Positions 1 to 9,380 of a stretch of 64,000 bases of DNA are shown piece by piece. The notes beneath the pieces were generated by a model, which saw only the letters and a list, made by a program, of their open reading frames with translations, made no database searches and was not told the DNA's origin. Positions within the stretch are counted from its first letter, which is position 1. Each line of letters begins with the position of its first letter. The translations under genes were made by a program, and so were the position numbers. This DNA is from Acinetobacter radioresistens DSM 6976 = NBRC 102413 = CIP 103788 (lineage in GTDB: Bacteria; Pseudomonadota; Gammaproteobacteria; Pseudomonadales; Moraxellaceae), in the NCBI RefSeq assembly GCF_006757745.1, contig NZ_AP019740.1, forward strand, positions 744,001 to 808,000, given 5' to 3'.

Positions 1-110
1 CTTCCATAACTGGCTACTAAAGAGGTATTGCTCCAATTAGCCGCCAATGTAGTTGTCGTAAGAAAGCAGCATAAGACACCTGCACTTAACTCATGTAATA
101 AAAATTTCAC
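1..110 (-). CDS. exported, probably outer-membrane (Tsx-like) protein, 5' part only
   Basis: Only the first 36 codons are inside the window; the gene continues past the left edge. The start is a GTG at 110-108 behind a strong ribosome binding site (AAGGAGG, 7 bases upstream). The peptide begins with Lys, a hydrophobic stretch and a Leu-Ala-Ala cleavage region, so it has a signal peptide. The mature N-terminus would be ANWSNTSLVASYG, which resembles the opening strand of Tsx/OmpK-type nucleoside channels, but too little is visible to be sure. It lies 54 bp downstream of the monooxygenase gene on the same strand, separated by a terminator. Inference: a porin for uptake of the substrate of the neighbouring catabolic unit. 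Confidence 0.6.
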   Translation of the reverse strand, partial: MKFLLHELSAGVLCCFLTTTTLAANWSNTSLVASYG

Positions 111-122
111 AATAAAATCCTC

Positions 123-158
123 CTTAAAAAAATAAACCGACAGTAAATGTGTCGGTTT
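123..158 (-). terminator. intrinsic terminator after the monooxygenase gene
   Basis: A 9-bp inverted repeat (AAACCGACA / TGTCGGTTT, 134-158) is followed on the minus strand by a T-rich run (123-133). It ends the dienelactone hydrolase / flavin reductase / monooxygenase unit just before the porin-like gene. Confidence 0.7.
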
Positions 159-164
159 AGGGGG

Positions 165-1255
165 TTAACGAATATTATATTTTTCCAGTATGGGTAAAAC
201 ATGGTCACGGAAGTATGGAAACTCGCGGCTATAATCAAGGAAAGAAAGCGTTGTACCCCTGAAGCCTGCTTTATGTAAGTCAATAATGCCTTGAGCAACG
301 TGTTCTGGGGTCCCTAGCAGAGGAAAACCCCCATGGCCAACACTCATGACCTCACGAATCGATTGTTGAACTTCTTTTGGAAAACTTTGAGCATGCGCGA
401 ACATTAGACTCATCAAGTTATCGACAGCTACCACGTCGGCATTGTTGAGTTGACGATCCCATTCAGCCTGGGCTTCTTCTTGCGTTGGACGGCAAATCAC
501 GTGTGAAAAGGTCAGGTCATCACATTAACCTTGCGATTCACTTTAAGACCTGTTTGTTTTAATTCTTCAATTTCAGTTTTACTCCGGCCTAAATCAGAGG
601 CTGGCGTAAACAGGAAGTCTGCATTGTTTACTGCAAACTCACGACCATTTTTAGAGCCTGCTGCATTAAAAATTGGAGGGTGGACTAGGAGTTTCGGTTT
701 TCCATAAGTTCCTTTAGTTTTGAAAAACTTACTTTCGAAATCAAATTTTTCTTCACTGGTCCATACTTTTTTAATTAAATCATACCAGTCTTGTGCATAC
801 CCATAGCGTGTTTCATGGTCATCGGGTAAATATAATCCTAAAGCTTCATATTCAGGTTTGTTCCATCCGGCGACAATATTTAAACCAATACGACCTTGGC
901 TGATTTCAGATAATTTTGCAATCTGTTTGGCAACAACTACAGGATGGTTAGGTACTGTCTGAATTGTTGCCAAGACAGTAATATCTTTTGTCAAGGCTAG
1001 TAAAGCAGCTGCCCACGTCATGGTTTCCAAAATTGTACCCTGGAAATCTGTCTGCCCCCCATAGCCAGTAAAGCGTGCAATCGGTAGCATGAAGTCAATC
1101 CCTGCCTCATCCAGCATTTTACCAAGTTCTAAATTCTTCTCCCAACTTGCATTCCAACGATCTTCAAGTGTTGAAACGGTCATGCCACCTGAACAGTTTG
1201 AAGCAAATGAACCTAATAAAAACCGGTTATCTTTAAAAAAGTGATGTTGTTTCAT
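165..1255 (-). pseudogene. RutA-like LLM-class flavin-dependent monooxygenase, frameshifted
   Basis: The intact protein would be 361 residues of the luciferase-like (alkanal/RutA/alkanesulfonate) FMNH2-dependent monooxygenase family. Seen: start at 1255 with an AAAGGAT site, the RutA-like segment GRIGLNIVAGW at residues 121-131 followed by NKPEYEALG, and the C-terminal GTPEHVAQGIIDLHKAGF region. The frame breaks near 507-516, where TGACC is tandemly duplicated (ATGACC-TGACC-TTTT on the coding strand). Removing one 5-bp copy restores one continuous reading frame to the stop at 165. As sequenced, translation ends at 512 after 247 residues. It lies 30 bp downstream of the flavin reductase that would supply FMNH2. 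The substrate cannot be told from sequence. Confidence 0.8.
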
Positions 1256-1285
1256 TCTAAAAATCCTTTAAACAAATGAGCCGGG

Positions 1286-1807
1286 TTACACACCAGCAAA
1301 AGCCTGGTGTACATTAGCCTGTTTATACTGTCCGTTATGGAATACCAGTGGATTACCCATTTGATTGCGGCACGCTTCAATTTGACCAACGATGATGTAA
1401 TGATCACCCGCTTCATGCAGTTCATACTGACGACACACAAAAGTCGTGAGGGACTTGTTTAAAATTGGTATGCCCATGTACTCATCTACATCATCAAGTC
1501 CTTCGAATTTGTCATCCGCAGATTTAGAAAAATGTTTTGATTCTAAATAATGATCTTCATTAAGAATATTGATTGCAAAGTATTCTGCCTGTTTGAAATC
1601 TTCAAAATGGGTTGCTGACTTTGCGATATTCCAGAGAATAAGCGGGGGATCAAGTGAAACTGATGTGAAGGAGTTGGCTGTCATTCCTATTTTTCTTTGA
1701 TTCACATCCAGGGCAGTCACTACCGTAATACCTGTGGCGTATTGACCAAGTAGTTGGCGAAGTGACCGTGGTTCAAGTTGTATTACTGGGGTCATTACAT
1801 TCAGCAT
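1286..1807 (-). CDS. flavin reductase (HpaC/RutF-like FMN-binding domain)
   Basis: A 173-residue NAD(P)H:flavin oxidoreductase of the split-barrel FMN-binding family, the usual small component of two-component flavin monooxygenases. Seen: GQYATGITVVTA near the N-terminus, the family signature GMTANSFTSVSLDPPLILW, and the conserved GDHYIIVGQI strand. I chose the ATG at 1807 because AAGGA lies 8 bases upstream; an ATG at 1813 is almost on top of that site. The gene lies between the hydrolase fusion (45 bp gap) and the LLM monooxygenase (30 bp gap), its probable partner. It is intact although both neighbours are frameshifted. Confidence 0.85.
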   Translation of the reverse strand: MLNVMTPVIQLEPRSLRQLLGQYATGITVVTALDVNQRKIGMTANSFTSVSLDPPLILWNIAKSATHFEDFKQAEYFAINILNEDHYLESKHFSKSADDKFEGLDDVDEYMGIPILNKSLTTFVCRQYELHEAGDHYIIVGQIEACRNQMGNPLVFHNGQYKQANVHQAFAGV

Positions 1808-1852
1808 AATCATATTCCTTCATAGAGGCTCGAAGAGTCAGAACCTTATTCC

Positions 1853-3102
1853 TTATTCGCCAACAGGTTTGTTTTCACTTGACGGCCAAGTGGGCATCAA
1901 TTCATTTGAGGGGAGCGTTTCATCCAGAAGTTTCTTCGCAGTTTCAATACCTGCAACTGGTAGGCCGGTTGGGTCTAGTACCCCGATTTGTACAAGCAGG
2001 CTTGCCTGATCCCAGTAGATATGCTCATGGCAAAGTTTTGGTCCACGGAATTTGATAATTCCGAGCATCGGAATCTCGACATATTTGCCTGTTGGCTTAA
2101 TTCCTGGAATTAACCAATCGATTTCTTCATCATGGGTAAAGCTCATGATGAATTCATCCACCACTTGCGTAGAGCCGACAGTGCGTGAAATTGGAGTTAA
2201 TTTCATGTCTTTCGGATTGTTATGTATAAAGTGATACTGATAAAAGCGTGCAAGTTGTTTATAACCCACACCACCTGTTAAAGTTGGGATATGATTTACA
2301 TAAGGTTCAGCAACCATGGTTGCCATCGTATCTGGCACATTTCGCGTATCAAATTCGAAACGGACGTGTTCTTCCCATAGGGCAGCGAGGTCATAGTGTG
2401 GACCAATCGCTTTGCGGAGTGCCGTAATACTGCGCTCATGTGCCATTAATGCACTTGGTTTGTCATAGTGCATACTGTTCGGACGAGCAAATGCATGATC
2501 TACGCCTGGGTAGACATAGGTTTCGATCTTTGTATTATCTTTTAATGCAGAAAGAATTTTTCCCGTGTGTTGGTATCACAGAATTGGTCAAGTTTTGCAA
2601 AATGCAAAACTAGCTTAGAGTTGATATTCTTCGCTTCATCAAGATTCTGTTCAATACCTACGCCGTAGTACGACACTGCACAACCTAATTCCGGAATACG
2701 GCAAGCAGCCAGATAAGCGAGTTTCCCGCCTAAGCAATAACCGACTAAACCTATACCTGTTTCCTGATTTACAGTTTCTAAGTGTTTAAGGGTATTGATA
2801 GTAGACTGAATATCTTCAATACCTGTGTCTTGATCAAACTTGGTATATAAGTCGAATGCTCTCTGGCAATCGTCATCGGTATAACCGAGTTCAACATTAG
2901 GCTGAATGCGCCAGAATAAGTCTGGCACGATTACGGTGTAACCTTCTTCCGCCAGAAAGTCTGCTTTTTGGCGCATCACTTCATTTACACCAAAGATTTC
3001 CTGGCACAAAATCAGGCCTGGGCCTTGGCCTGCTTCTGGAACGGAAAGATATGCTTTAAACGAACCTGTTGCTGTTTGGACGTCAATATAAGATCCAGCC
3101 AT
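1853..3102 (-). pseudogene. dienelactone hydrolase / SnoaL-like fusion protein, frameshifted
   Basis: Reading across one frameshift gives a 416-residue protein. The N-terminal ~235 residues are an alpha/beta hydrolase of the dienelactone hydrolase type (nucleophile motif GYCLGGKLAY; catalytic His region GVDHAFARPN). The C-terminal ~180 residues form a SnoaL/NTF2-like domain. The start at 3102 (MAGSYIDVQ) follows AGGAG. The frame is lost in a run of five A on the coding strand (2561-2557). Six A would read GAA AAA ATT CTT and join both halves; as sequenced the first part ends at 2542. A one-base loss in a homopolymer may be real or a sequencing error. First gene of the catabolic unit, divergent from cysG. 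Confidence 0.8.
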
Positions 3103-3301
3103 GATAGTAATCTCCTGAATAATTAGATCTATCATCGACATCATCAGGAAATTTGACTATCCAAATTGAGTTCAAGCTTTATCCATTTTTGCACCAGCTG
3201 ATAAACCAAAAATGGCAAGTTTTTTGCTATTTATTTACTTTTTAACATCCCGGTTCAAAGGGATGATGATAAAATATTGCAGTGATATGAGGGTAAAATT
3301 T

Positions 3302-4675
3302 GTGGATATTTTTCCAATCTCTTTAAAGTTGCAGCAGCAACCTTGTCTGATTGTAGGAGGAGGAAAGATTGCTTACCGCAAAGCGGTCTTGCTCTCTCAG
3401 GCAGGTGCCATCATTGATGTACTGGCACCCGATATTGACCCGGCACTGGCAGAGATTGTCATGCAAACAGCCGGACAGCATATTGCACTAAGTTATCCGG
3501 CTGATATTAAATTAAAGCAGTATCGTCTGGTTATTGCCGCAACTAATGTTGCAGAGGTAAACCGGCAGGTTTTTCTGGACTGTGAGACAGATCATGTTTT
3601 AGTGAACAGTGTCGATGACCCTCCACATTGCCGTTTTATGGTGCCAGCAATTATTGACCGTTCACCCTTGGTAATATCGATTGCCAGTAACGGGACATCA
3701 CCAGTATTATCGCGCCAGATTCGAACCCAGCTCGAAGCGGCTATTCCCTATGGAATGGGTAAACTGGCTGAATTCTCTGGAAAATGGCGTAGTCGCGTTA
3801 AGGAAGTAATAGTCAATCCTGATGAGCGCCGAATATTTTGGGAAGAGTTGTATGCCAGTCCGCTTAAAGAACAGGTGTTTAATGACAGGTTGACCGATGC
3901 AGAGCAGCTAATCGAGCAGGCCCTCTCAACCTGGAAAACGCCAAAAGGTGAGGTCTACCTGGTCGGGGCAGGTCCCGGTGATCCAGAATTACTTACTTTA
4001 AAGGCCCTGCGTTTGATGCAACAGGCCGATGTAGTCATTTATGACCGTCTGGTCTCTGGACCTATTCTGGAACTTTGCCGACGTGATGCAGAAAAGGTGT
4101 ATGTTGGTAAAGCGCGTTCCCACCATGCCGTACCGCAAGAAGGAATTAATGCCTTATTGGTAAAGTACGCACAACAAGGAAAGCGGGTTTGCCGTCTTAA
4201 GGGAGGTGACCCGTTTATTTTTGGACGTGGAGGTGAGGAAATTGAAGAGCTGTTTGCAGCAGGTATCGCATTTCAGGTCGTGCCGGGTATTACTGCGGCA
4301 TCTGGTTGCTCTGCTTACGCCGGTATTCCATTAACTCATCGCGATTATGCTCAAAGTGTACGTTTTTTGACGGGGCATTTAAAGGAAGGTTCACCGGAAC
4401 TGCCATGGTCAGAGCTGGTGTATGAGAATCAGACACTAGTACTATATATGGGTCTGGTAGGACTTGAGAAAATCTGTGAAAGACTGATAGAACATGGCCA
4501 GCGCCCAGATATGCCGGTTGCACTCGTTTCTAAAGGTACTACACCAGAGCAGAAAGTAGTAATCGGCACATTGGCAGATATTGTCTCTAAAGTTTCAGAA
4601 CATCAGATTCAGGCTCCGACCTTAACGATCATTGGTGAAGTTGTTCGTTTACGTGAACAGTTGCAGTGGCAGTAA
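3302..4675 (+). CDS. cysG: siroheme synthase (multifunctional CysG)
   Basis: Makes siroheme, the cofactor of sulfite and nitrite reductases. The C-terminal half methylates uroporphyrinogen III; the N-terminal half oxidises precorrin-2 and inserts iron. Seen: NAD-binding LIVGGGKIAYRKA near residues 16-28, dimerisation/chelatase region up to about 210, then the SUMT domain starting VYLVGAGPGDPELLTLKALR and the signatures RLKGGDPFIFGRGGEE and VPGITAASGCSAYAGIPLTH. I chose the GTG at 3302 (MDIFPISLKL), which gives 457 residues, the length of E. coli CysG. An in-frame ATG at 3287 is an alternative. Divergent from the catabolic unit; trmL follows 34 bp later. Confidence 0.93.
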   Translation: MDIFPISLKLQQQPCLIVGGGKIAYRKAVLLSQAGAIIDVLAPDIDPALAEIVMQTAGQHIALSYPADIKLKQYRLVIAATNVAEVNRQVFLDCETDHVLVNSVDDPPHCRFMVPAIIDRSPLVISIASNGTSPVLSRQIRTQLEAAIPYGMGKLAEFSGKWRSRVKEVIVNPDERRIFWEELYASPLKEQVFNDRLTDAEQLIEQALSTWKTPKGEVYLVGAGPGDPELLTLKALRLMQQADVVIYDRLVSGPILELCRRDAEKVYVGKARSHHAVPQEGINALLVKYAQQGKRVCRLKGGDPFIFGRGGEEIEELFAAGIAFQVVPGITAASGCSAYAGIPLTHRDYAQSVRFLTGHLKEGSPELPWSELVYENQTLVLYMGLVGLEKICERLIEHGQRPDMPVALVSKGTTPEQKVVIGTLADIVSKVSEHQIQAPTLTIIGEVVRLREQLQWQ

Positions 4676-4709
4676 TACTTAACTGTACCATTTTAAAGAG
4701 TAGATATTT

Positions 4710-5186
4710 GTGATTCATGTTGTGTTATTTGAGCCCGAAATTCCTGCAAATACAGGAAATATTATCCGTTTGTGTGCCAATACTGGCGCTCAACTGCATT
4801 TGGTGAAACCGTTAGGTTTTGAACTTGATGATAAAAAGCTTAAACGTGCAGGGCTGGATTATCATGAATGGGCTCGTATGCAGATCTGGGAAAATATTGA
4901 AGAATGCCTTGCACACTTGCAGACCAAAGGAATTGGTATAGATGCGGTTTATCCATTAACCACTAAAGGCTTTGAAACGCCGCATACTGCTGATCTTAAC
5001 CGTCCGGTAGCTTTGCTGATGGGGCCGGAAACTCGTGGTTTGCCTGAGCAGGTACGCCTGATGTTTCCAGAACAGCATTGGATTCGTTTACCAATGGCAC
5101 CCGAATCACGCAGTTTAAATTTATCAAATGCGACTGCTGTTATTGTATATGAAGCATGGCGCCAGCAGGGGTTTCAACCGCTTTAA
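4710..5186 (+). CDS. trmL: tRNA (cytidine/uridine-34 2'-O)-methyltransferase TrmL
   Basis: A 158-residue SPOUT-class methyltransferase that 2'-O-methylates the wobble base of some leucine tRNAs. Seen: HVVLFEPEIPANTGNIIRLC at the N-terminus, the SAM-binding knot motifs LLMGPETRGLPEQV and the C-terminal IRLPMAPESRSLNLSNATAV, all standard for the family. The start is a GTG with AAAGAG upstream. It follows cysG on the same strand and is probably co-transcribed, ending at the terminator at 5202-5235. Confidence 0.93.
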   Translation: MIHVVLFEPEIPANTGNIIRLCANTGAQLHLVKPLGFELDDKKLKRAGLDYHEWARMQIWENIEECLAHLQTKGIGIDAVYPLTTKGFETPHTADLNRPVALLMGPETRGLPEQVRLMFPEQHWIRLPMAPESRSLNLSNATAVIVYEAWRQQGFQPL

Positions 5187-5201
5187 CCTAAATTAACCTA
5201 T

Positions 5202-5235
5202 AAAAAAGAGGCGCTCAATGCGCCTCCTTTTCTTA
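5202..5235. terminator. bidirectional terminator between trmL and the permease gene
   Basis: A 7-bp stem (GAGGCGC / GCGCCTC, 5208-5226) is flanked by an A run on the left and a T-rich run on the right, so it can end trmL on the plus strand and the convergent permease gene on the minus strand. Confidence 0.85.
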
Positions 5236-5245
5236 TATTTTATGA

Positions 5246-6652
5246 TCAGCGATCATCATATTCATTATGCTGTGGAGCAGGGTATTTAAAGCCTTTAGTT
5301 TTATAACCTAAGTATAAAATACCAAACATGGCCCACCATAAACCATATTTCAATGCTGTTTCTTCAATCTCTAGCCACATTGCAAAAATGCTGATAAAAC
5401 CGAGCATTGGAATAACTACAAAGTTAAAAATATCTTTGAGGTTCTTGCTGCGGCCATCACGTAGTGCGTAACGCGAAATTACGGACAGATTGACAAATGT
5501 AAATGCTGTCAGCGCACCAAAGCTGATCATTGAGATCACAATATCCAGGTCCATGAACCCAGCAGTTAAGGCAACTGCACCTACAATCATAATATTGTAA
5601 GACGGAGTGAAGCTTTTAGGACTGATATGACCAAAGATCTTTTTATTAATTACTCCATCACGTCCCATGACATACATCAAGCGGGATACGCCAGCATGTG
5701 CTGAAATTCCTGAAGCCATGACTGTTACAATTGCAAAATAAAGGACAACAGTCTTGAAAGCCACGCCGCCTACAGCTTGCAGGATATCTGGCTGGGTTGC
5801 CGCTACATCTTCAAAGTAAGTCTTCGGATCATTCGGGAAATAGATTTGCATGAAGTAGGTGCTGATAATAAAGATCACACCTGCAATTAAAGCTGTCAGG
5901 AAAATTGCTTTAGGCAAAGTGCGTTCAGTATCTTTTGTTTCTTCAGCCAGTGAGCTTAAGGAGTCAAAACCGGTAAATGAGAAGCAGAGTAAAGTTGCAC
6001 CGGTAATTAAAGCACCCAGGCTAGTCATCTCGTTCCAGAACGGTTCCAGACTCCATAACTGGTATTTTGCATTGACCAGAGTACCATCAGCATTTACTCC
6101 ACCAATCAGGAGGTTGTAGACCATCCAGGTGAAATAGGCAATTACGCCCAACTGTATAAACACGATTATACTATTGAAATTCGCTACAAATCTGGCACCA
6201 CGCAGATTTACACCGGTCATAAAGGCAGTTAAGCCTATTACCCATACCCAGTGATTCACATCCGGAAATAAAGCTTCCAGATAAATGACCGCCAGAATAA
6301 TATTTACCATCGGTGACAATAAATAGTCTAACCAGGATGACCAGCCCACCATAAAGCCGACATTCGGATGAATGGATTTCTGGGCATAAGTATATGCAGA
6401 CCCGGAAGATGGATAGCGACGGATCATATGACCATAACTGATCGAGGTAAACAGAATTGCGATCAGGGCAATAATGTAGGAAGTAGGTACATGATAATGA
6501 CTTTCTTCAGATACCAGACCGAATGTATCAAACAAGGTCATAGGCTGAATATAGGCCAAACCAATAATAATAATGTGCCAGAGGCCTAGCGTTTTTTGCA
6601 GTTTGGCTGCCGATTGCGTCCCAGTGAAATTAGTCAACGGCGTTATCCTCAT
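5246..6652 (-). CDS. APC-superfamily amino acid/polyamine permease (PuuP-like)
   Basis: A 468-residue inner-membrane transporter with about 12 hydrophobic segments. Seen: the first helix LGLWHIIIIGLAYIQPMTLF, the substrate-site region RYPSSGSAYTYAQ, FSFTGFDSLSSLAEETKD in the sixth helix region, and SRLMYVMGRDGVI after helix 8, all typical of the APC family and closest in feel to putrescine importers. The substrate is inferred, not shown. The start at 6652 has only a weak ribosome site. Single gene, convergent with trmL; the next gene upstream (alcohol dehydrogenase) is separated by a terminator. Confidence 0.82.
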   Translation of the reverse strand: MRITPLTNFTGTQSAAKLQKTLGLWHIIIIGLAYIQPMTLFDTFGLVSEESHYHVPTSYIIALIAILFTSISYGHMIRRYPSSGSAYTYAQKSIHPNVGFMVGWSSWLDYLLSPMVNIILAVIYLEALFPDVNHWVWVIGLTAFMTGVNLRGARFVANFNSIIVFIQLGVIAYFTWMVYNLLIGGVNADGTLVNAKYQLWSLEPFWNEMTSLGALITGATLLCFSFTGFDSLSSLAEETKDTERTLPKAIFLTALIAGVIFIISTYFMQIYFPNDPKTYFEDVAATQPDILQAVGGVAFKTVVLYFAIVTVMASGISAHAGVSRLMYVMGRDGVINKKIFGHISPKSFTPSYNIMIVGAVALTAGFMDLDIVISMISFGALTAFTFVNLSVISRYALRDGRSKNLKDIFNFVVIPMLGFISIFAMWLEIEETALKYGLWWAMFGILYLGYKTKGFKYPAPQHNEYDDR

Positions 6653-6844
6653 AATCGTTGATCAAGGATCAGCTATATTTAAGGATCGTTTGAGACGAAC
6701 GATCCCCCCTACGAAATAAAGCAAAGTGCGCGCCAATCTATCTTAAATGATTTATATTGTCAGTAGCTTTGCAGGATTTTTTAGCATTTTTTTGGTTAGT
6801 TAAAATATTACCCAGATAGGTCGTCTTCTGTTTTAAAAGAAAAA

Positions 6845-6872
6845 CGTCCAAAATTGGTCTAAATTTTGGACG
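6845..6872 (-). terminator. intrinsic terminator after the alcohol dehydrogenase gene
   Basis: A 10-bp inverted repeat (CGTCCAAAAT / ATTTTGGACG) is followed on the minus strand by TTTTTCTTTT. It is 22 bp past the dehydrogenase stop codon. Confidence 0.85.
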
Positions 6873-6894
6873 CAAAAGTTATATAAACCAGCCT

Positions 6895-8079
6895 TTACCA
6901 AGCTTTTTGTAAAATCGCACGCAGGTCATCTAGAGTGGCTTCTTTCGGATTAAAGATAATCGAGCCATCATTTAAGGCTTTTTCTGCCACCTCATCGAGC
7001 TGTTCTTCAGTGACTTTACCAGTTTCACGTAGGGTTCTCGGGAGTTTAGTCAGGCTATATAGATGGTCACGCATGGTCAGGATAGTTGCAATAGCTTTGT
7101 CTGCACGCAGCTCTGCTGGTGTCTGGGCATAGGTATCTGCACCTGCAAGCGGTAACAGCAGCTCACCGATTTTATTGCCATTAATGCTTTTGTTATATTC
7201 CAGTACATAAGGCAGAAACAGATTCATACATAAACCATGCGGTAAATGAGCTACCGCGCCCAGTGCATGCCCAAGCGAGTGAACCAGACCGACCATAGAG
7301 TTAGAAAATGCAATACCAGCCATGGTAGAGGCTTGTGCCAATTCCAGACGACCTTGTGCATTATTGGGCTGATCCAGAACTTTAAACAGGTTTTCACTGA
7401 TTTTTTTGATACCGGCGACAGCATAAGCATCACTTAGAGGATTGGAGGCGAGACAGGTGTATGCCTCGACACAGTGTGTAAGTGCGTCCATACCGGTCAT
7501 GGCCGTCAGATGGGGGGGCAAGCTGGAAGTCATGCGCGGGTCAAGAATAGCTGCATGTGGCATCAGATAATAAGAAGCAAAAGCCAGTTTCACATTCTTT
7601 TCTGTGTCAGATACAACAGCTACCATGGTTACTTCAGAACCTGTACCTGAAGTAGTAGGAATTACAAAAAATGGCTTTAAAGCTTTCGGCAGATTGTGTG
7701 CACCGGAATATTTCAGCAGGTCATCGCCACCTTCAGAGACTAAAATATTGGTAGCTTTGGAGGTGTCGATCACTGAACCGCCACCAACAGCAATGATGGC
7801 ATCACAGTTATTGTCACGGTATGCCTGTGCCGCATTACGCACAGTCTGCAGACTTGAATCCGGTGGCACATCATCAAAAATACATCCAATCACAGCGTCA
7901 GTTGACTCAAAAGCTGCTTCAATCGGCTGTAATAAATTATTAGCCCGTACGCCTTTATCAGTGATGATCATCGGCCGCTTGGCGCCTAAAGTAGCCAGTT
8001 CAAAAGGAATATGTTCTAACGCGGCATTTCCTGCAATTACTTTAACTGGACAGAAAAATTCATAATAAGGTTTAGCCAT
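6895..8079 (-). CDS. iron-containing (group III) alcohol dehydrogenase
   Basis: A 394-residue NAD(P)-dependent, Fe-type alcohol dehydrogenase. Seen: the dinucleotide motif VGGGSVIDTSK near residues 98-108, the PTTSGTGSEVT signature at 141-151, and the metal ligands D198 and H202 (MDALTHCVEAY) with H267 and H281 (VHSLGHALGAVAHLPHG). The start MAKPYYEFF at 8079 has GGAGT upstream, one base after the stop of the SCP2-like gene; an in-frame start at 8112 would overlap that gene. Probably translated from the same mRNA as the SCP2-like gene. The physiological alcohol is unknown. Confidence 0.9.
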   Translation of the reverse strand: MAKPYYEFFCPVKVIAGNAALEHIPFELATLGAKRPMIITDKGVRANNLLQPIEAAFESTDAVIGCIFDDVPPDSSLQTVRNAAQAYRDNNCDAIIAVGGGSVIDTSKATNILVSEGGDDLLKYSGAHNLPKALKPFFVIPTTSGTGSEVTMVAVVSDTEKNVKLAFASYYLMPHAAILDPRMTSSLPPHLTAMTGMDALTHCVEAYTCLASNPLSDAYAVAGIKKISENLFKVLDQPNNAQGRLELAQASTMAGIAFSNSMVGLVHSLGHALGAVAHLPHGLCMNLFLPYVLEYNKSINGNKIGELLLPLAGADTYAQTPAELRADKAIATILTMRDHLYSLTKLPRTLRETGKVTEEQLDEVAEKALNDGSIIFNPKEATLDDLRAILQKAW

Positions 8080-8080
8080 G

Positions 8081-8614
8081 TTAAGTACTCCGTTTGAAAT
8101 AGGACTGGGCAACTTTTAAATAAATATTGGTAGCGCCACTAAGTTTTTCTTTTAAGCCAAGTTTGGCCGGATATTGTTTTACTGCAAACTCTGCAACCAG
8201 TTTTGGCAAGATCAGAGATTCCATTTTGTTGAGGCAACGTACCAGACGAATTGCATAACTTACATCGCCATCGGCAACCATACGGTCATTTGCAAACGAT
8301 TGTGCAGTACTTTCCTGAAAGGAAAAAACTAAGAATGCATGACTCAGGTGTTTAAACATGATGGTCAGGTCGGGTTTGCCATTAAAATCATTTAACAGTT
8401 TAAGTTGCCGTTCTGCTGTCACTTGTGCCACAAAGGCCGGACCATTTGGATATACGGTCATCGACAACACAAATCCTTCTGGAAATTTTGCAACTTCCTG
8501 CTGAATTTCATGGTCAACCTGACTGGCCATGACCAGTCCGCGTCCAATGATATCCATCATCAGCCTGACATAAGCCTGCTGCAAAGCGGGTTTTACAGAG
8601 TTTATAGAAATCAC
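8081..8614 (-). CDS. SCP2/sterol-carrier-like protein, function unknown
   Basis: A soluble 177-residue protein with no signal peptide. The central part (PEGFVLSMTVYPNGPAF, then DLTIMFKHLSHAFLVF) follows the pattern of SCP2-like lipid-binding folds, in which a beta sheet is followed by a helix. I recognise it only at fold level. The start is a GTG at 8614 with AAGGG upstream. The gene ends one base before the alcohol dehydrogenase start, so the two are almost certainly co-expressed. Inference: it may bind a hydrophobic substrate or product of the dehydrogenase. Confidence 0.65.
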   Translation of the reverse strand: MISINSVKPALQQAYVRLMMDIIGRGLVMASQVDHEIQQEVAKFPEGFVLSMTVYPNGPAFVAQVTAERQLKLLNDFNGKPDLTIMFKHLSHAFLVFSFQESTAQSFANDRMVADGDVSYAIRLVRCLNKMESLILPKLVAEFAVKQYPAKLGLKEKLSGATNIYLKVAQSYFKRST

Positions 8615-8691
8615 TCGCTTATCCCTTTATTGAAAAATATTATTATTTAGAGTAAATACTCTAATGTATTTTATAACATTCGCAAAGTCAT

Positions 8692-9357
8692 TTATTCATT
8701 ATTGACTTGCAGTTCACTAAAGTAATGGGTGTTGTCTAGATATTCAATGAAGTCCTGGCACAGTTTTTCAAAGGTAGGGTAGTCATCCAGCAGATCATTT
8801 AACCGTACCATTTTCAGACCGGCATAACCACAAGGGTTAATACAATGAAAGCCGTCCAGTTGACAGTCAATATTTAATGCCAGTCCATGATAGCTACGGC
8901 CACGACGAATCTTGAATCCCAAAGAACCGATTTTACGGTCAGCAACATAGACACCCGGCGCATCTGGCTTGGCATATGCTTCAATTCCATACTTTTTAAG
9001 CAGATCGACCATGAACTGTTCGGCAAAACTGACCAGCGTACGCACGTTCCATTTCAATCGATTCAAATCAAACATGAAATAAGCTACTAGCTGACCTGGG
9101 CCATGCCAGGTTACCTGACCGCCACGATCACTCTGCACTACTGGCATATCTGGACGCTGGAGGATATGTTCAGGTTTCCCAGCCTGTCCCTGAGTAAGAA
9201 CATTATTATGCTGCAATAACCATAATTCATCGGGCGTATCTTTATCCCGCTGCTCGGTGAAGCGCTTCATGGCTTCAAAAGTTGGGGTATAGTCCTGTAA
9301 TCCTTTAAAACAGCGTACAGTTAATGCGGGCTTAGATTCAGTTACTTGTTCCGCCAT
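8692..9357 (-). CDS. lipB: octanoyltransferase LipB
   Basis: Transfers octanoyl groups from acyl carrier protein to lipoyl domains, the first step of lipoate synthesis. It would serve, among others, the SucB lipoyl domain encoded at 44602 in this window. 221 residues. Seen: [16 protein letters not shown], the catalytic Lys region [20 protein letters not shown], and the catalytic Cys in [10 protein letters not shown]. Located just downstream of the ybeD-like gene, the usual neighbourhood, but with a hairpin terminator in between. lipA is not in the window. Confidence 0.95.
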   Translation of the reverse strand: MAEQVTESKPALTVRCFKGLQDYTPTFEAMKRFTEQRDKDTPDELWLLQHNNVLTQGQAGKPEHILQRPDMPVVQSDRGGQVTWHGPGQLVAYFMFDLNRLKWNVRTLVSFAEQFMVDLLKKYGIEAYAKPDAPGVYVADRKIGSLGFKIRRGRSYHGLALNIDCQLDGFHCINPCGYAGLKMVRLNDLLDDYPTFEKLCQDFIEYLDNTHYFSELQVNNE

Positions 9358-9380
9358 AGTAAAATGACCCTATCAGAAAG

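Noticed and set aside
2052..2234. 60-codon plus-strand frame inside the hydrolase fusion
   Set aside because: Shadow of the minus-strand gene, with no ribosome site.
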